A stretch of DNA of 64,000 nucleotides. Source: CF-46 sp042408445. GTDB taxonomy: Bacteria > Chloroflexota > Limnocylindria > Limnocylindrales > CSP1-4. The stretch lies in contig JBHORC010000016.1 of assembly GCA_042408445.1 (NCBI GenBank), forward strand, positions 1-64,000, in the 5' to 3' direction. Shown piece after piece: positions 8,290-17,703 of this stretch. The translations under genes were made by a program, and so were the position numbers. Positions within the stretch are counted from its first letter, which is position 1. Every line of letters starts with the position of its first letter. The notes below the pieces were generated by a model. That model made no database searches. It had not been told where the DNA came from and was given only the letters and a program-made list of their open reading frames with translations.

Positions 8290-9467
8290 GCGGGGTCGGC
8301 GACCGCGGTCTCGACGACGGATTGGGTCGCGACCGCCTGGCTGACCATCTCCGCGCTGATCTCCTCGGAGAAGTGGCAGGCGGCATCGTGGCCGGGCGTC
8401 AGCGGCCGGAGCGCCGGATCCTCGGTCACGCAACGCTCGGGATTGCCAAGGCGCTCGCGGAGCCAGCACCGGGTATGGAACCGGCAGCCGGACGGCGGTG
8501 CGGCCGGCGACGGCACATCGCCCTTGAGGACGAGGCGCTTGCGGCGGCGGCGCGGGTTCGGGTCGGGGATCGCGGAGAGCAGTGCGACCGTGTACGGATG
8601 GCGCGGATTCCGGTACAGCTCCTCGACGGTCCCGAGCTCGACGATCCGGCCGAGGTACATCACCCCGACCCGGTCGCTGAAGTACTGGATCACGGAGAGG
8701 TTGTGGCTGATGAAGAGATACGTGAGGTTGAAGTCGCGGCGGAGGTCGAGCAGCAGGTTCAGGACCTGGCTCTGGATCGACACGTCGAGCGCCGAGACCG
8801 GCTCGTCACAGACGATGAACTCGGGCTCCAGCGCGAGCGCCCGCGCGACGCCGATGCGCTGGCGCTGGCCGCCTGAGAACTCGTGGGGATAGCGGCGGGT
8901 GTAGTCCCGCCGCAGGCCGACGACTTCCAGCGAGTCCTCGACCTTCTTGTCGCGCGTCTTCCGGTCCTTCATCCCCTGCGCGAGCAGGCCCTCGCCGATG
9001 ATGTCGCTGATCGGCATCCGCGGGTTCAGGGAGCCGAACGGGTCCTGGAAGATGATCTGCATCCGCGCGCGCATCGGGCGCAGCTCGTCGGCGGTGAGCT
9101 TCGTGACGTCCGTGTCGCCGAACTGGACCGAACCCGCGGTCGGCTCCGTGAGGCGCAGCAACGTCCGGCCGAGCGTCGTCTTCCCGCAGCCGGACTCGCC
9201 GACCAGGCTGAAGATCTCGCCCGCCTTGACGTCGAAGTCGACGCCGTCGACGGCGTAGACATTGCCGATCTGTCGACGGAGGAGTCCGCCGTAGATGGGG
9301 AAGTGCTTCTTCAGGCCGCGGATCTGGAGCAGCGTCGGTCCCGTGTTCGATGACGCGGCGGGCATCGCCATCGTGGCCGGCATCGCCGGAGCGGCTGCCG
9401 ACATCCCCTGCGCCCCTGCCGGCATCGCCGATTCGCTCGCTGGCTGATCCGCCTGCCCTTCGATCAT
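8286..9467 (-). CDS. Peptide ABC transporter ATP-binding protein, OppF type
   Basis: 393 aa. An Ala/Met/Pro-rich leader of about 40 residues precedes the conserved LLQIRGLKKHFPI start of the ATPase domain. Walker A GESGCGKT, Q-loop in IIFQDPFGSLNPR, signature FSGGQRQR, Walker B FIVCDEPVSALD, switch His in ISHNLSV. The C-terminal oligopeptide extension with CRFHTRC is present. It overlaps the upstream OppD-type gene (9464-9467) and the downstream lipoprotein gene (8286-8289), each by ATGA, so the three are one translation unit. It should pair with the OppD-type ATPase. Confidence 0.95.
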   Translation of the reverse strand: MIEGQADQPASESAMPAGAQGMSAAAPAMPATMAMPAASSNTGPTLLQIRGLKKHFPIYGGLLRRQIGNVYAVDGVDFDVKAGEIFSLVGESGCGKTTLGRTLLRLTEPTAGSVQFGDTDVTKLTADELRPMRARMQIIFQDPFGSLNPRMPISDIIGEGLLAQGMKDRKTRDKKVEDSLEVVGLRRDYTRRYPHEFSGGQRQRIGVARALALEPEFIVCDEPVSALDVSIQSQVLNLLLDLRRDFNLTYLFISHNLSVIQYFSDRVGVMYLGRIVELGTVEELYRNPRHPYTVALLSAIPDPNPRRRRKRLVLKGDVPSPAAPPSGCRFHTRCWLRERLGNPERCVTEDPALRPLTPGHDAACHFSEEISAEMVSQAVATQSVVETAVADPA

Positions 9468-10570
9468 CGGACCTCCTCGACGGCGGGGCCGGTCTCCATC
9501 GCCGCGCGATGCTGGGCGAGCGCCGGTCCGCGCCGGCTCTCACCCTCGCGGGTGTGGAGATGGCAGCGGGCGAGCTGGCCGGGCTGATCGGTCGTGTAGA
9601 GGTCCGGCGCCTTCTCGCGGCACAGGTCCCAGTGGAATGGGCAGCGGGGTTCGAAGCGACACGCGGGCGGGAGGTTGAAGGGCGACGGAACCGTGCCCTT
9701 GATCGCGGAGAGCCGGCCACCGCGCTTGTCCACGGTCGGGATCGACTCGAGCAGGCCCATGGTGTAGGGCGCCCGCGGCTCGAGGAGCACCTGATCGACC
9801 GTTCCCTGCTCCACGACCTGACCGGCGTACATCACGATGACGTTCTCGACCATCTCGGCGACGACGCCGAGGTCGTGGGTGATCAGCATGAGGGCCGAAT
9901 CCGTCCGGTCCTGGATCGTCTTGAGCAGCTCCAGGATCTGGGCCTGGATCGTCACGTCGAGGGCCGTGGTCGGCTCGTCGGCGATGAGGAGCTTGGGCTC
10001 ACAGGAGAGCGCCATCGCGATCATCACCCGCTGCCGCATGCCGCCGGACATCTCGTGGGGGTACTGCTTCACCCGGCGTTCGGGGCTGGGGATCCCGACG
10101 AGCTTCAGCGAGTCGATCGCGCGGTCCCACGCCTCCTTGCGCTTGACCCTCTTGTGGAGCACGACCTGCTCGGCGATCTGGACGCCGACCGTGAAGACCG
10201 GGTTCAGGCTCGTGAGCGGCTCCTGGAAGATCATCGCCATGTCGTTGCCGCGGATCTTCCGCATCTGGTCGAGCGGCATGCCGAGGATCTCGCGACCGTC
10301 GAACCAGACCTCGCTGCCGGCCATGATCTCCGCCGGCGGGATGTCGAGCAGCCGCATGATCGTCAGGGCCGTGACGCTCTTGCCGGACCCGGACTCGCCG
10401 ACGATCCCGATGCTCTTCCCTCGTTCGAGGCTGAAGCTCACACCATCGACCGCGGGGACGATGCCGTCGAGCACCTTGAAGTGCGTCCGCAGGTTCCGGA
10501 CGTCGAGGAGGAGGTTGTCGGACTTCGGCGGCGCGCTCCGCGGCACCGGCGCCTCGATGATCGTCGTCAT
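9464..10570 (-). CDS. Peptide ABC transporter ATP-binding protein, OppD type
   Basis: 368 aa, ATG at 10570 overlapping the OppC-type stop. Walker A GESGSGKS, Q-loop in MIFQEPLTSLNPV, signature MSGGMRQR, Walker B LLIADEPTTALD, switch His in ITHDLGV. The C-terminal APYTMGLLESIP and CRFEPRC elements place it in the oligopeptide/dipeptide ATPase group. Together with the OppF-type subunit it powers import through the permease pair encoded at 10567-12631. Confidence 0.95.
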   Translation of the reverse strand: MTTIIEAPVPRSAPPKSDNLLLDVRNLRTHFKVLDGIVPAVDGVSFSLERGKSIGIVGESGSGKSVTALTIMRLLDIPPAEIMAGSEVWFDGREILGMPLDQMRKIRGNDMAMIFQEPLTSLNPVFTVGVQIAEQVVLHKRVKRKEAWDRAIDSLKLVGIPSPERRVKQYPHEMSGGMRQRVMIAMALSCEPKLLIADEPTTALDVTIQAQILELLKTIQDRTDSALMLITHDLGVVAEMVENVIVMYAGQVVEQGTVDQVLLEPRAPYTMGLLESIPTVDKRGGRLSAIKGTVPSPFNLPPACRFEPRCPFHWDLCREKAPDLYTTDQPGQLARCHLHTREGESRRGPALAQHRAAMETGPAVEEVR

Positions 10571-11526
10571 GCCCGGGACCGCGGGTCGAGGGCGTCACGC
10601 AGGCCGTCGCCGATGAAGTTGACGGCGAGGACGGTGAGGATGATCGCGAGGCCCGGGAAGAGCGGCCACCACCAGTTGCCGACCGGGATGAACGTCAGCG
10701 CGTTCGAGAGGATGTTGCCCCAGGTCGGGTAGATCGGGTTGACGCCGTAGCCCAGGAAGCTGACGAACGCCTCACCGATGATGTTGCCGGCGATGATCAG
10801 CGACGCCGAGACGACGATCGGGCTGATGGCGTTCGGCAGGATGTGCCGGAAGATGATCCGCCGGTCGCGGACACCCACCGCCTTCGCTGCCTCGATGAAC
10901 TCGCGTTCGCGGATGGACAGGAACAGGCTCCGGACCAGTCGGGCGATGCCCATCCAGCTGAGCAGACCGAAGATGATGATGATCAGGAGCACGTTGCCGT
11001 TCCCGAAGAACCGGCTCGCCACGAGGATGATGAACAGGAGCGGCAGGCTGAGCATCACGTCGACGATCCGCATGAGGATGTTGTCGACGAACCCACCAAG
11101 GTACCCGGCCAGCGATCCCACGACCGTCCCGATCAGGACGCCGATGATCATGCTCGAGAAGCCGATGAGGAGCGACGTCCGCGCGCCGTTCACGACGAGG
11201 AGCAGGACGTCCCGCTGCAGGCCGCCGGTCTCGCCGAAGAGATGGGCGAGCGACGGTGGCCGGCCGGCGTAGACGTGCACGTCCGGGTTCGGGATGTCGT
11301 TGAAGACGAACGGAGCCAGGATCGGACCGATGATCGCGACGACGATCAGGGCCGCGAGGATCAGCAGCCCGATCAGGGCGAGCCGGTGCGTCTTGAACTT
11401 GCGCCAGGCCAGCTGCCACTGGCTGAGGGACTCGAGCTGGACCTCGTAGTCCGCGCCCGCCTCCTCGATGCGTCGCTCGACCTCAGCGGACTCGACCGCG
11501 AGAACAGCCTGACGTGGTTCGGTCAC
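10567..11526 (-). CDS. Peptide ABC transporter permease, OppC type
   Basis: 319 aa, GTG start at 11526, seven bases after the OppB-type stop. A charged N-terminus of about 45 residues precedes the first helix (IGLLILAALIVVAIIGP). The extracytoplasmic block HLFGETGGLQRDVLLLV and the coupling loop IREREFIEAAKAVGV are present, and the end FIGDGLRDALDPRSRA is the usual OppC terminus. It forms the channel with the gene at 11534-12631 and overlaps the first ATPase gene by ATGA. Confidence 0.93.
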   Translation of the reverse strand: MTEPRQAVLAVESAEVERRIEEAGADYEVQLESLSQWQLAWRKFKTHRLALIGLLILAALIVVAIIGPILAPFVFNDIPNPDVHVYAGRPPSLAHLFGETGGLQRDVLLLVVNGARTSLLIGFSSMIIGVLIGTVVGSLAGYLGGFVDNILMRIVDVMLSLPLLFIILVASRFFGNGNVLLIIIIFGLLSWMGIARLVRSLFLSIREREFIEAAKAVGVRDRRIIFRHILPNAISPIVVSASLIIAGNIIGEAFVSFLGYGVNPIYPTWGNILSNALTFIPVGNWWWPLFPGLAIILTVLAVNFIGDGLRDALDPRSRA

Positions 11527-11533
11527 GCGTGCC

Positions 11534-12631
11534 TCAGTACTTGATCCGGGGGTCGACGACAGCGTAGGCGATGTCGGCGATCAGATTCGCGAGCACGGTC
11601 AGGAGGGCGGTGATCAGCAGCACGCCCATGAGCGTCGGGTAGTCGAACTCGCGGGTGGCATCGATCGTCAGCTTGCCGATGCCGGGCCACGAGAAGATGG
11701 TCTCGGTCGCGATCGCGCCGGTGAAGAGGAACGGGATCTCGAGACCGATGTTCGTGACGACGGGAAGGAGCGCGTTCCGCAGCGCGTGCTTGAACGTGAC
11801 GGTCCGGCCGGGCAGCCCCTTGGCCTTCGCCGTCCGGACGTAGTCCTGGCTCAACGCCTCGAGCATGCTGGCCCGGACGAACCGGCTGTCGCCGGCCACG
11901 CTGACCGCGACGAGGGTGATGACCGGCAGGATCAGGTGCCGCCCGATGTCGAGCAGCGCGCCGATCGAGTTCTTGCCGAAGTAGGCCCAGTATGCGTCGC
12001 TGCCGAACGGCGGCGAGATGCGCGTCGTCGTGATGCCACTGGACGGGAGGATGTTCAGGCCCGGTCCGCTGAAGAGGTAGATCAGCATGATCCCGAGCCA
12101 GAACGTGGGCATCGCGAAGCCGATATAGGCGAAGACGGTCGCCGCCTGGTCGAAGAAGGAATAGCGTCTGACCGCCGCCATGACGCCGATGAGCAGCGCA
12201 AGCGCGATCCAGATGACGAATGCGAACCCGGCGAGGATGAGCGTCGGGAGCGCGGCCCGGCCGATCCGGCTCATGACCGGCTCGCCACTGTCGACGGATA
12301 CACCGAAGTCGCCGTGCAGGACGCCGTTCGTTCCCCCGCCGAGGAACGTCGGCAGGAACTGCGGAACGCCCTTGTTGCTGATGAAGACGCCGAGACCCTC
12401 GCCGTCCGGATTGCAGACGCCGAGCCAGCGGCAGTACTGGACGGGGATGGGCTGATCCAGGCCCCAGGCCTTCTTGAACTGCTCCTTGTCCTCGTTCGTG
12501 ACCCGGGGGTTGTTCGCAAAGCGAGCCGTCGGGCCGCCCGGTGCGAGCAACAGGATCCCGTAGACGACGATCGTGATTCCGACGAGGACGGGGATGGCCT
12601 GGATGAGGCGCCGGATTACGTACTTCGTCAC
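11534..12631 (-). CDS. Peptide ABC transporter permease, OppB type
   Basis: 365 aa, GTG start. TKYVIRRLIQAIPVLVGI is the classic OppB N-terminus; the coupling loop is EALSQDYVRTAKAKGLP and the C-terminus IAYAVVDPRIKY. Extracytoplasmic sequence between the first and second helices is long (GPTARFANNPRVTNEDK onwards), as usual for binding-protein docking. It begins 160 bp downstream of the binding-protein gene, and that gap contains two inverted repeats. It pairs with the OppC-type permease. Confidence 0.93.
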   Translation of the reverse strand: MTKYVIRRLIQAIPVLVGITIVVYGILLLAPGGPTARFANNPRVTNEDKEQFKKAWGLDQPIPVQYCRWLGVCNPDGEGLGVFISNKGVPQFLPTFLGGGTNGVLHGDFGVSVDSGEPVMSRIGRAALPTLILAGFAFVIWIALALLIGVMAAVRRYSFFDQAATVFAYIGFAMPTFWLGIMLIYLFSGPGLNILPSSGITTTRISPPFGSDAYWAYFGKNSIGALLDIGRHLILPVITLVAVSVAGDSRFVRASMLEALSQDYVRTAKAKGLPGRTVTFKHALRNALLPVVTNIGLEIPFLFTGAIATETIFSWPGIGKLTIDATREFDYPTLMGVLLITALLTVLANLIADIAYAVVDPRIKY

Positions 12632-12713
12632 GGTGAAGTCCGCCTAGCAGCAGGGGTGCCGTCGCCCGACCGGCGTGACATTGGTCCACCCGATGGCAGG
12701 ACTGTAATGGGTT

Positions 12714-12773
12714 GCGACCCGGGCCGTCACACGGTGGCGTCCCGGGTCGCGTCGCTCGCGGGCGAAGCCCGCG
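12714..12773 (-). terminator. Two inverted repeats between the binding-protein and permease genes
   Basis: A 10-bp perfect repeat (12714-12723 with 12741-12750) and a tight 7-bp hairpin with a GAA loop (12757-12763 with 12767-12773) occupy the gap downstream of the binding-protein stop. The position matches the hairpin at 3040-3071 in the opposite operon, so a shared role in lowering permease expression or protecting binding-protein mRNA is plausible. Confidence 0.5.
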
Positions 12774-12791
12774 CCTAGGCTCGGAAGCGGA

Positions 12792-14636
12792 CTACTGGGT
12801 GATGCCCCAGTCGAACGTGTTCCACGTGGGACCGGTTGCCGTCGGGTTGCCCGTGAAGTTCACGACCTTCGGGCTGACCAGGTAGACCTCCTTGCGGAAG
12901 TACAGCGGGATCTCGATCGTCTTGTCGACGTAGATCTTCTGCCACTGGCCCATCAGGTCCTTGATCTGGGAGAAGTCGACGGTGCCCTTGACGCCTTCAA
13001 GGATCTTGTCGACGTCCGGGTCCTTGATGAACCCGTCGTTGCCGCCCTTTGGCTCGATCTGGCTCGAGTGATAGGTCGGATAGTTGGACAGCGGATCGAG
13101 CGGCACGGAGAACGCGTGCTCGGCCACGTCGTAGTTGTACTTGGAGAGGGCGCACGGCGTCTGGTCCGTGGCCTCGTTGTAGCTGGCGAAGATGTCGTTG
13201 GGCGAGACGGCGTTGACCACCGACGCGATCCCGACGGCCTTCAGGTAGCTCGAGATCAGGGCCAGCGTGTCCTGACGGACCTGGCGCGTCGTCGTGCAGA
13301 GCTCGATGTTCGCCTTCAGGCCGTTCTTCTCACGGACGCCGTCCGAACCGACGGTCCAGCCGGCTGCGTCGAGAACGGACTTGGCCTTCTCCGGATCGAA
13401 GGTGTACTTCGGCGGCTCGCTGTAGAACCAGGCGTTCGGCGAGACGTTCGTGAAGCCGAGGGCGGCGGCGCCGCCGAGGAGTCGGCTGTTGATCTCTTCC
13501 TTGTTGACGGCCCACCGGATCGCCTCTCGGATCGCGGGGTCGGAGGCCGGGCAACCCTTGCCACGTCCGGCGACGCCGCTGTTCGAGGAGCACTTGTCCG
13601 GGTTCCAGTTGGGGCGGAGGAACTCGTAGGTGAGCGAGTCGAGCTGCTTCACCTGATCACCCTGGTCGGTGATCTTCGGCAGGTCGGCGTCGTTCAGGTC
13701 GTTGGCGATGTCGAACTCGTTGCCCTTGTAGCCGGCGATCATCGCGTCGGCGTCGCTGTACCACTTCATGACGAGCTCGTCCAGGTTGGCCGGCTTGCCA
13801 TCGATGGCGTTCTTGTACTGGTCGTTGCGGACCAGGTCGATCTCCTGGCCAGGCGTGACCGACTGGTACTTGAACGGGCCGGAGACCGGCACCTTCGGCA
13901 TGTCGGCGGCCGTCAGGCCCTTGTGGGCGACGTGCTCCTTCATCGTGAACTTCGACATGTAGTGCTTCGGCAGCGGGACGGGCCACATCCCGAGATAGCC
14001 CTCGTAGACCTTGCCGAAGTGCACGACCATCGTCTGCGGGTCCGCGCAGTCGAACTTGGTCACGTCCTCGTAGCCGGACGTGCCGGCGTACAGGCCCGTG
14101 TTGTCCTTGTCCATGATCCAGTCCTGCGTGTACTTGTAGTCGTCACACGTCAGGGGCTCGCCGTCGGACCACTTCAGGTCCGGGCGGAGCTTCCAGGTCA
14201 CGGTCATCGCGTCGCCGTTGTCGCCCGGGACCTTCACGCCGCCGTTGTCGAGCGTCGGGATCTCGGTCGCCTGGTCGGGCGCGTACTTGAAGTCGTCCGT
14301 CCCGAGGATGAGCCCACCCTGGGTCGCAGAGGACAGGTTGGCCTCGGTCGCCTGCGCCTGGTAGTAGTAGTTGAACTCCGTCGCTTCCTGCCAGTCGGCG
14401 AAGATGACCTTGCCGCCGCTGGGCGCCGCCGTCCGGCGCGTCGGATACGTCGTGTTGAACAGATCGACCTTGCCGGCCGCGGCGCTCGCGCTCGGCGCGC
14501 CACCGGAGTCGGCCGGCGCCTGGGACGGCGTCGTCCCGGTGCTCGCCTGACTGCTCGGCGACGAGCTCGATGCGCCCTGGCACGCCGCGAACACGAACAT
14601 CGCGCTCGCGAGTGCGCCAGCTAGACGCTTTCGCAT
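12792..14636 (-). CDS. Peptide-type ABC transporter solute-binding lipoprotein (SBP_bac_5-like), normal block order
   Basis: 614 aa. The ATG at 14636 follows GGGAGGAA; a longer in-frame start at 14720 would spoil the signal peptide. Signal MRKRLAGALASAMFVFAAC (lipobox Cys19) and a Ser/Pro/Ala linker precede the binding fold. Blocks appear in canonical order: ATEFNYYYQAQATEAN, LRPDLKWSDGEPLTCDDY, SGPFKY, DPAIREAIRWAVNKEEIN, EIPLYFRKEVYLV, ending GPTWNTFDWGITQ. It should deliver substrate to the permease encoded at 10567-12631. A promoter-like element lies at 14807-14835. Confidence 0.92.
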   Translation of the reverse strand: MRKRLAGALASAMFVFAACQGASSSSPSSQASTGTTPSQAPADSGGAPSASAAAGKVDLFNTTYPTRRTAAPSGGKVIFADWQEATEFNYYYQAQATEANLSSATQGGLILGTDDFKYAPDQATEIPTLDNGGVKVPGDNGDAMTVTWKLRPDLKWSDGEPLTCDDYKYTQDWIMDKDNTGLYAGTSGYEDVTKFDCADPQTMVVHFGKVYEGYLGMWPVPLPKHYMSKFTMKEHVAHKGLTAADMPKVPVSGPFKYQSVTPGQEIDLVRNDQYKNAIDGKPANLDELVMKWYSDADAMIAGYKGNEFDIANDLNDADLPKITDQGDQVKQLDSLTYEFLRPNWNPDKCSSNSGVAGRGKGCPASDPAIREAIRWAVNKEEINSRLLGGAAALGFTNVSPNAWFYSEPPKYTFDPEKAKSVLDAAGWTVGSDGVREKNGLKANIELCTTTRQVRQDTLALISSYLKAVGIASVVNAVSPNDIFASYNEATDQTPCALSKYNYDVAEHAFSVPLDPLSNYPTYHSSQIEPKGGNDGFIKDPDVDKILEGVKGTVDFSQIKDLMGQWQKIYVDKTIEIPLYFRKEVYLVSPKVVNFTGNPTATGPTWNTFDWGITQ

Positions 14637-14806
14637 GAAGGTTCCTCCCACTCGAGTGTGTCTCCCCACACTGGCTGAACTGCAGGCCCGACGGGATTTC
14701 CTCGACAGCCCGGCTGCCATGCCGATGCGAGGCGCGGCCTCGGATCGAGCGGGTCAGGAACGGGATGCGCGGTCACCACAGAGCGTCTGGCTCCTGCGCT
14801 GCGCGT

Positions 14807-14835
14807 ACTATCACCACCCCCTTGGGGCGTGTCAA
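14807..14835 (-). promoter_or_regulatory. Predicted sigma70-type promoter of the minus-strand transporter operon
   Basis: On the minus strand TTGACA (14830-14835) is followed after 17 bp by GATAGT (14807-14812). The -35 overlaps the stop of the anti-sigma gene, so the operon can be transcribed on its own while read-through from the sigma/anti-sigma pair also remains possible. A leader of about 160 nt would result. Confidence 0.55.
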
Positions 14836-15419
14836 ATCGGCTCAGCTGGCCGTCCGGTCGGCTTGGCCGAGTGCACCTCCTTCCGAACTTGCCAGATCTC
14901 CGGCGGGATGTTCGCAGTGACGCCGCCCGAGGTCGCATCGGCCTCGTCGGCGGCGGCCGCGGAAGGAGTCGAGGTGACGCGCCGGCTCGAGGCCAGATAG
15001 GCGGTCTCGATGATCCGCTCCGCGTTCACGGTCCGGGCGTCCGGTGACGCCGCCGGCGCGGCGGACTCGTCGAACCGGTCGGCGCCGAGACGGAACGGCA
15101 GGACGAGCACGCCGACGATCGCGAAGCTCATCGCGACCCCGGCGAGCGGCGACATCACAGCCGGCCGCCGGCGCAACGCGGTGATCCGAGCGCGGAGTCG
15201 CGGCCACGAATCCGCGCGCGGCTCGGCCATCTCCACGTCATCGGCGAGGCGCCGGAGCGCCGTGATCGCCAGCAGCGTGGACTCGACCGCCTCGGTGCAG
15301 CGCGGGCACTGATCGAGGTGACGAAGCGCAGCGGCGGTCTCCGGGCGGACCTCGGCGCGATCGACGAAGTCGACCAGCACGGGCCGGTGGCGGGCGCAGG
15401 CGCGACCGAAATCGATCAC
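14832..15419 (-). CDS. Anti-sigma factor candidate with zinc-binding HxxxCxxC motif
   Basis: 195 aa, ATG at 15419 overlapping the stop of the ECF sigma gene. Residues 1-80 hold an anti-sigma zinc domain with H..CPRC in ALRHLDQCPRCTEAVE. One membrane helix follows near residues 90-107 (MSPLAGVAMSFAIVGVLVL), then an extracytoplasmic tail of about 85 residues with a Ser/Ala-rich stretch and a short conserved-looking segment (NIPPEIWQVRKEV). By family precedent it binds the sigma factor at the membrane and releases it on a signal. The signal and regulon are unknown; the operon immediately downstream is a candidate target. Confidence 0.82.
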   Translation of the reverse strand: MIDFGRACARHRPVLVDFVDRAEVRPETAAALRHLDQCPRCTEAVESTLLAITALRRLADDVEMAEPRADSWPRLRARITALRRRPAVMSPLAGVAMSFAIVGVLVLPFRLGADRFDESAAPAASPDARTVNAERIIETAYLASSRRVTSTPSAAAADEADATSGGVTANIPPEIWQVRKEVHSAKPTGRPAEPI

Positions 15420-16105
15420 GAGGCCTTCGCCTTTGCCTCGTCCTTCGGCGTCAGATACGCACCGCCGAAGCGGCGGTCGCGCTCCAGGTGCCCCCGGAGG
15501 CTGCGCAACGCGTAATGGAGCCGCGACTTCACGGTCCCGAGCTGGATGTCGAGCACCTCGGCCGTCTCCTGGAGCGACAGGCGCTGCAGGTAATAGAGGA
15601 CGACGACGCTCCGGTGCTTCTCCGGCAGGGCGGCGATCCCGTCACGCACGATGGTGCGCAGCTCCGCCTGCTCGGCGTGATCGGACGGCAGCGGCGCGTC
15701 GTCCGCCCGCGTGGCCTCGGTCGCCTCGTCGATCGGATCGGTCGAGACGCGCCGCCGGGCCAGCCGCGAGTAGCAGAGATTCAGGGACACGCGGTGCAGC
15801 CATGGCAGGGGCGATACGTCGGCGTGGAGCGTATGGCGGCGTTGGTACGCGCGAGCGAAGGTGTCCTGGAGAATCTCCTCGGCGGCCTGCCGGTCGCCGG
15901 TCAGCCCATAGGCTGTCCGGTAGATCGCGGCGCGATACCGGGCGAAGAACTCCTCGAAGGCATCCAGATCATCGTCCTGGACACGGCGCAGCAGCTCCGC
16001 ATCCAGGGCCTGACTCGGTCGCGACGTGGCGCCTCCCGCAGCGTCGGTCGTCGTTGGATCCAGTCTCCGTGCAGGCGATGTGGCCCGCGGGCCATCTGTT
16101 GACAT
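15416..16105 (-). CDS. ECF-family RNA polymerase sigma factor
   Basis: 229 aa from ATG at 16105. A start at 16246 would overlap the gcvPB 3' end, so the shorter form was chosen, although no strong ribosome site is visible. Region 2 is FEEFFARYRAAIYRTAYGLT through AEEILQDTFARAY and W..RVSLNLCYSRLARRR; region 4 is ALPEKHRSVVVLYYLQRLS with the helix-turn-helix LQETAEVLDIQLGTVKSRL. It is coupled by ATGA to the anti-sigma gene, the standard arrangement for a membrane-signalled ECF switch. It recruits RNA polymerase to its own promoter class. Confidence 0.92.
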   Translation of the reverse strand: MSTDGPRATSPARRLDPTTTDAAGGATSRPSQALDAELLRRVQDDDLDAFEEFFARYRAAIYRTAYGLTGDRQAAEEILQDTFARAYQRRHTLHADVSPLPWLHRVSLNLCYSRLARRRVSTDPIDEATEATRADDAPLPSDHAEQAELRTIVRDGIAALPEKHRSVVVLYYLQRLSLQETAEVLDIQLGTVKSRLHYALRSLRGHLERDRRFGGAYLTPKDEAKAKAS

Positions 16106-16203
16106 CACAATACGGCCAGATCGAACGGATGGTTCACTTCCCAGCGCGACCTGGCGACGCTCGGGCACCGCGGGGGCCGGGGCGGACGACCCGGACCGTC
16201 GTC

Positions 16204-17703
16204 TCAGTCCGGACAGGGCATCTCCGCGCCGGCCATCGGTCGCCACCGCAGGTTCGGCTGCCGGGCTGCCGTCGCCTCGTCCAGCCGACCGACCGGCGCG
16301 GTATGTGGCGCGCTCTTCACAAGCTCGGGATCGTCGTGGGATTCCCGGGCGATCGCGATCAGTGCGTCGGCGAACGCGTCGAGGGTCTCGAGCGACTCCG
16401 TCTCGGTCGGCTCGATGAGCATCGCCTCCTCGACGGTCAGCGGAAAGTAGATCGTCGGCGGGTGGAAGCCCTTGTCGATCAGCCGCTTCGCGACGTCGAG
16501 CGTGCGGACGCCCGTCTCGCGCTTGAGCGTCGCCGCCGAGGCGACGAACTCGTGCTTGCAGTGGCGGTCGAACGGGATGTCGTACGCCTCGCCGACCCGC
16601 TTGCGGAGGTAGTTCGCGGCGAGGACCGCGTCGTCGCTGACCTCCCGCAGCCCGGCCGCGCCGTGGGCCCGAAGGTATGCGTATGCCCGGACGAGCACGC
16701 CGGTGTTGCCGACGAAGCTCCGGAGCCGCCCGATCGACGTCGGCCGCTCGTCCGGCCGTTCCAGCCGGAACGATCCGTCGTCGGCGCGGAGCACGCGCGG
16801 CGTCGGCAGGAACGGCACGAGCCGGTCCCCCACCCCGACCGGTCCGGCACCCGGACCGCCACCGCCGTGCGGCGTCGAGAACGTCTTGTGGACGTTGAAG
16901 TGCATGACGTCGAAGCCGGCCTCGCCCGGCTTGAACCGGCCGAGGATGGCGTTCAGGTTCGCGCCGTCCATGTAGGCCAGGGCGCCGGCCTCGTGGACGA
17001 GATCGAGCAGCTCGCCGATCCGCTTCTCGAACAGTCCGAGCGTGGACGGGTTCGTGATCATCACGGCCGCGGTCCGCGGCCCGAGCGCGGCCTGGAACTT
17101 CTCGAGGTCCACGCCGCCGTCCGGCGCGGACGGGATCGTGATCGTCCGGAAGCCGGCCATCGACGCCGTCGCGGGGTTCGTCCCGTGGGAGCTGTCCGGG
17201 ACGAGCACCTCGTCGCGGTCCGTGTCGCCGCGGCTCCGGTGGTACGCGCGGATCATCAGGATGCCGGTCAGCTCACCCTGGGCACCGGCAGCCGGCTGGA
17301 GCGTGACCGCCGTCATGCCGCTGATCGCGGCGAGGATCTCCTCGAGCTCGAAGAGGAGCTGAAGCGTCCCCTGGGCGACCTCGTCCGGGGCGAGCGGGTG
17401 GAGCGACGCGAAGCCGGGCAGCCGGGCGGCCCACTCGTTCAGCTTCGGGTTGAACTTCATCGTGCACGAGCCGAGCGGGTAGAAGCCGGTGTCGACCGCG
17501 TAGTTGAGCTGCGACAGGTTGACGTAGTGGCGGACCACCTCCGGCTCGTTCAGCTCCGGCAGCGCCGGCGGCGTGGCGCGCCGCGCCGCGGCCGGGATCC
17601 GGTCCAGCGCGTCCTTGGGTGGATGCGGGATCTTGCCGTCGCCCCGACCCGGCCGCGATCGCTCGAACAGCGTCGGCTGGAGGCGCTCCCCGACGACGCT
17701 CAT
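16204..17703 (-). CDS. gcvPB: Glycine dehydrogenase (decarboxylating) subunit 2, P-protein
   Basis: 499 aa, ATG at 17703 overlapping the gcvPA stop. The pyridoxal-phosphate lysine is K273 in HFNVHKTFSTPHGGGG. The N-terminal LGSCTMKFNPK block (around residues 77-87) and the TNPSTLGLFE and DGANLNAI segments are family hallmarks. With subunit 1 it forms the heteromeric P-protein that decarboxylates glycine and passes the aminomethyl group to lipoyl-GcvH in the cytoplasm. The split P-protein is typical of Gram-positive-like and deep-branching bacteria. In transcription order the group is gcvT, gcvH, gcvPA, gcvPB. Confidence 0.97.
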   Translation of the reverse strand: MSVVGERLQPTLFERSRPGRGDGKIPHPPKDALDRIPAAARRATPPALPELNEPEVVRHYVNLSQLNYAVDTGFYPLGSCTMKFNPKLNEWAARLPGFASLHPLAPDEVAQGTLQLLFELEEILAAISGMTAVTLQPAAGAQGELTGILMIRAYHRSRGDTDRDEVLVPDSSHGTNPATASMAGFRTITIPSAPDGGVDLEKFQAALGPRTAAVMITNPSTLGLFEKRIGELLDLVHEAGALAYMDGANLNAILGRFKPGEAGFDVMHFNVHKTFSTPHGGGGPGAGPVGVGDRLVPFLPTPRVLRADDGSFRLERPDERPTSIGRLRSFVGNTGVLVRAYAYLRAHGAAGLREVSDDAVLAANYLRKRVGEAYDIPFDRHCKHEFVASAATLKRETGVRTLDVAKRLIDKGFHPPTIYFPLTVEEAMLIEPTETESLETLDAFADALIAIARESHDDPELVKSAPHTAPVGRLDEATAARQPNLRWRPMAGAEMPCPD

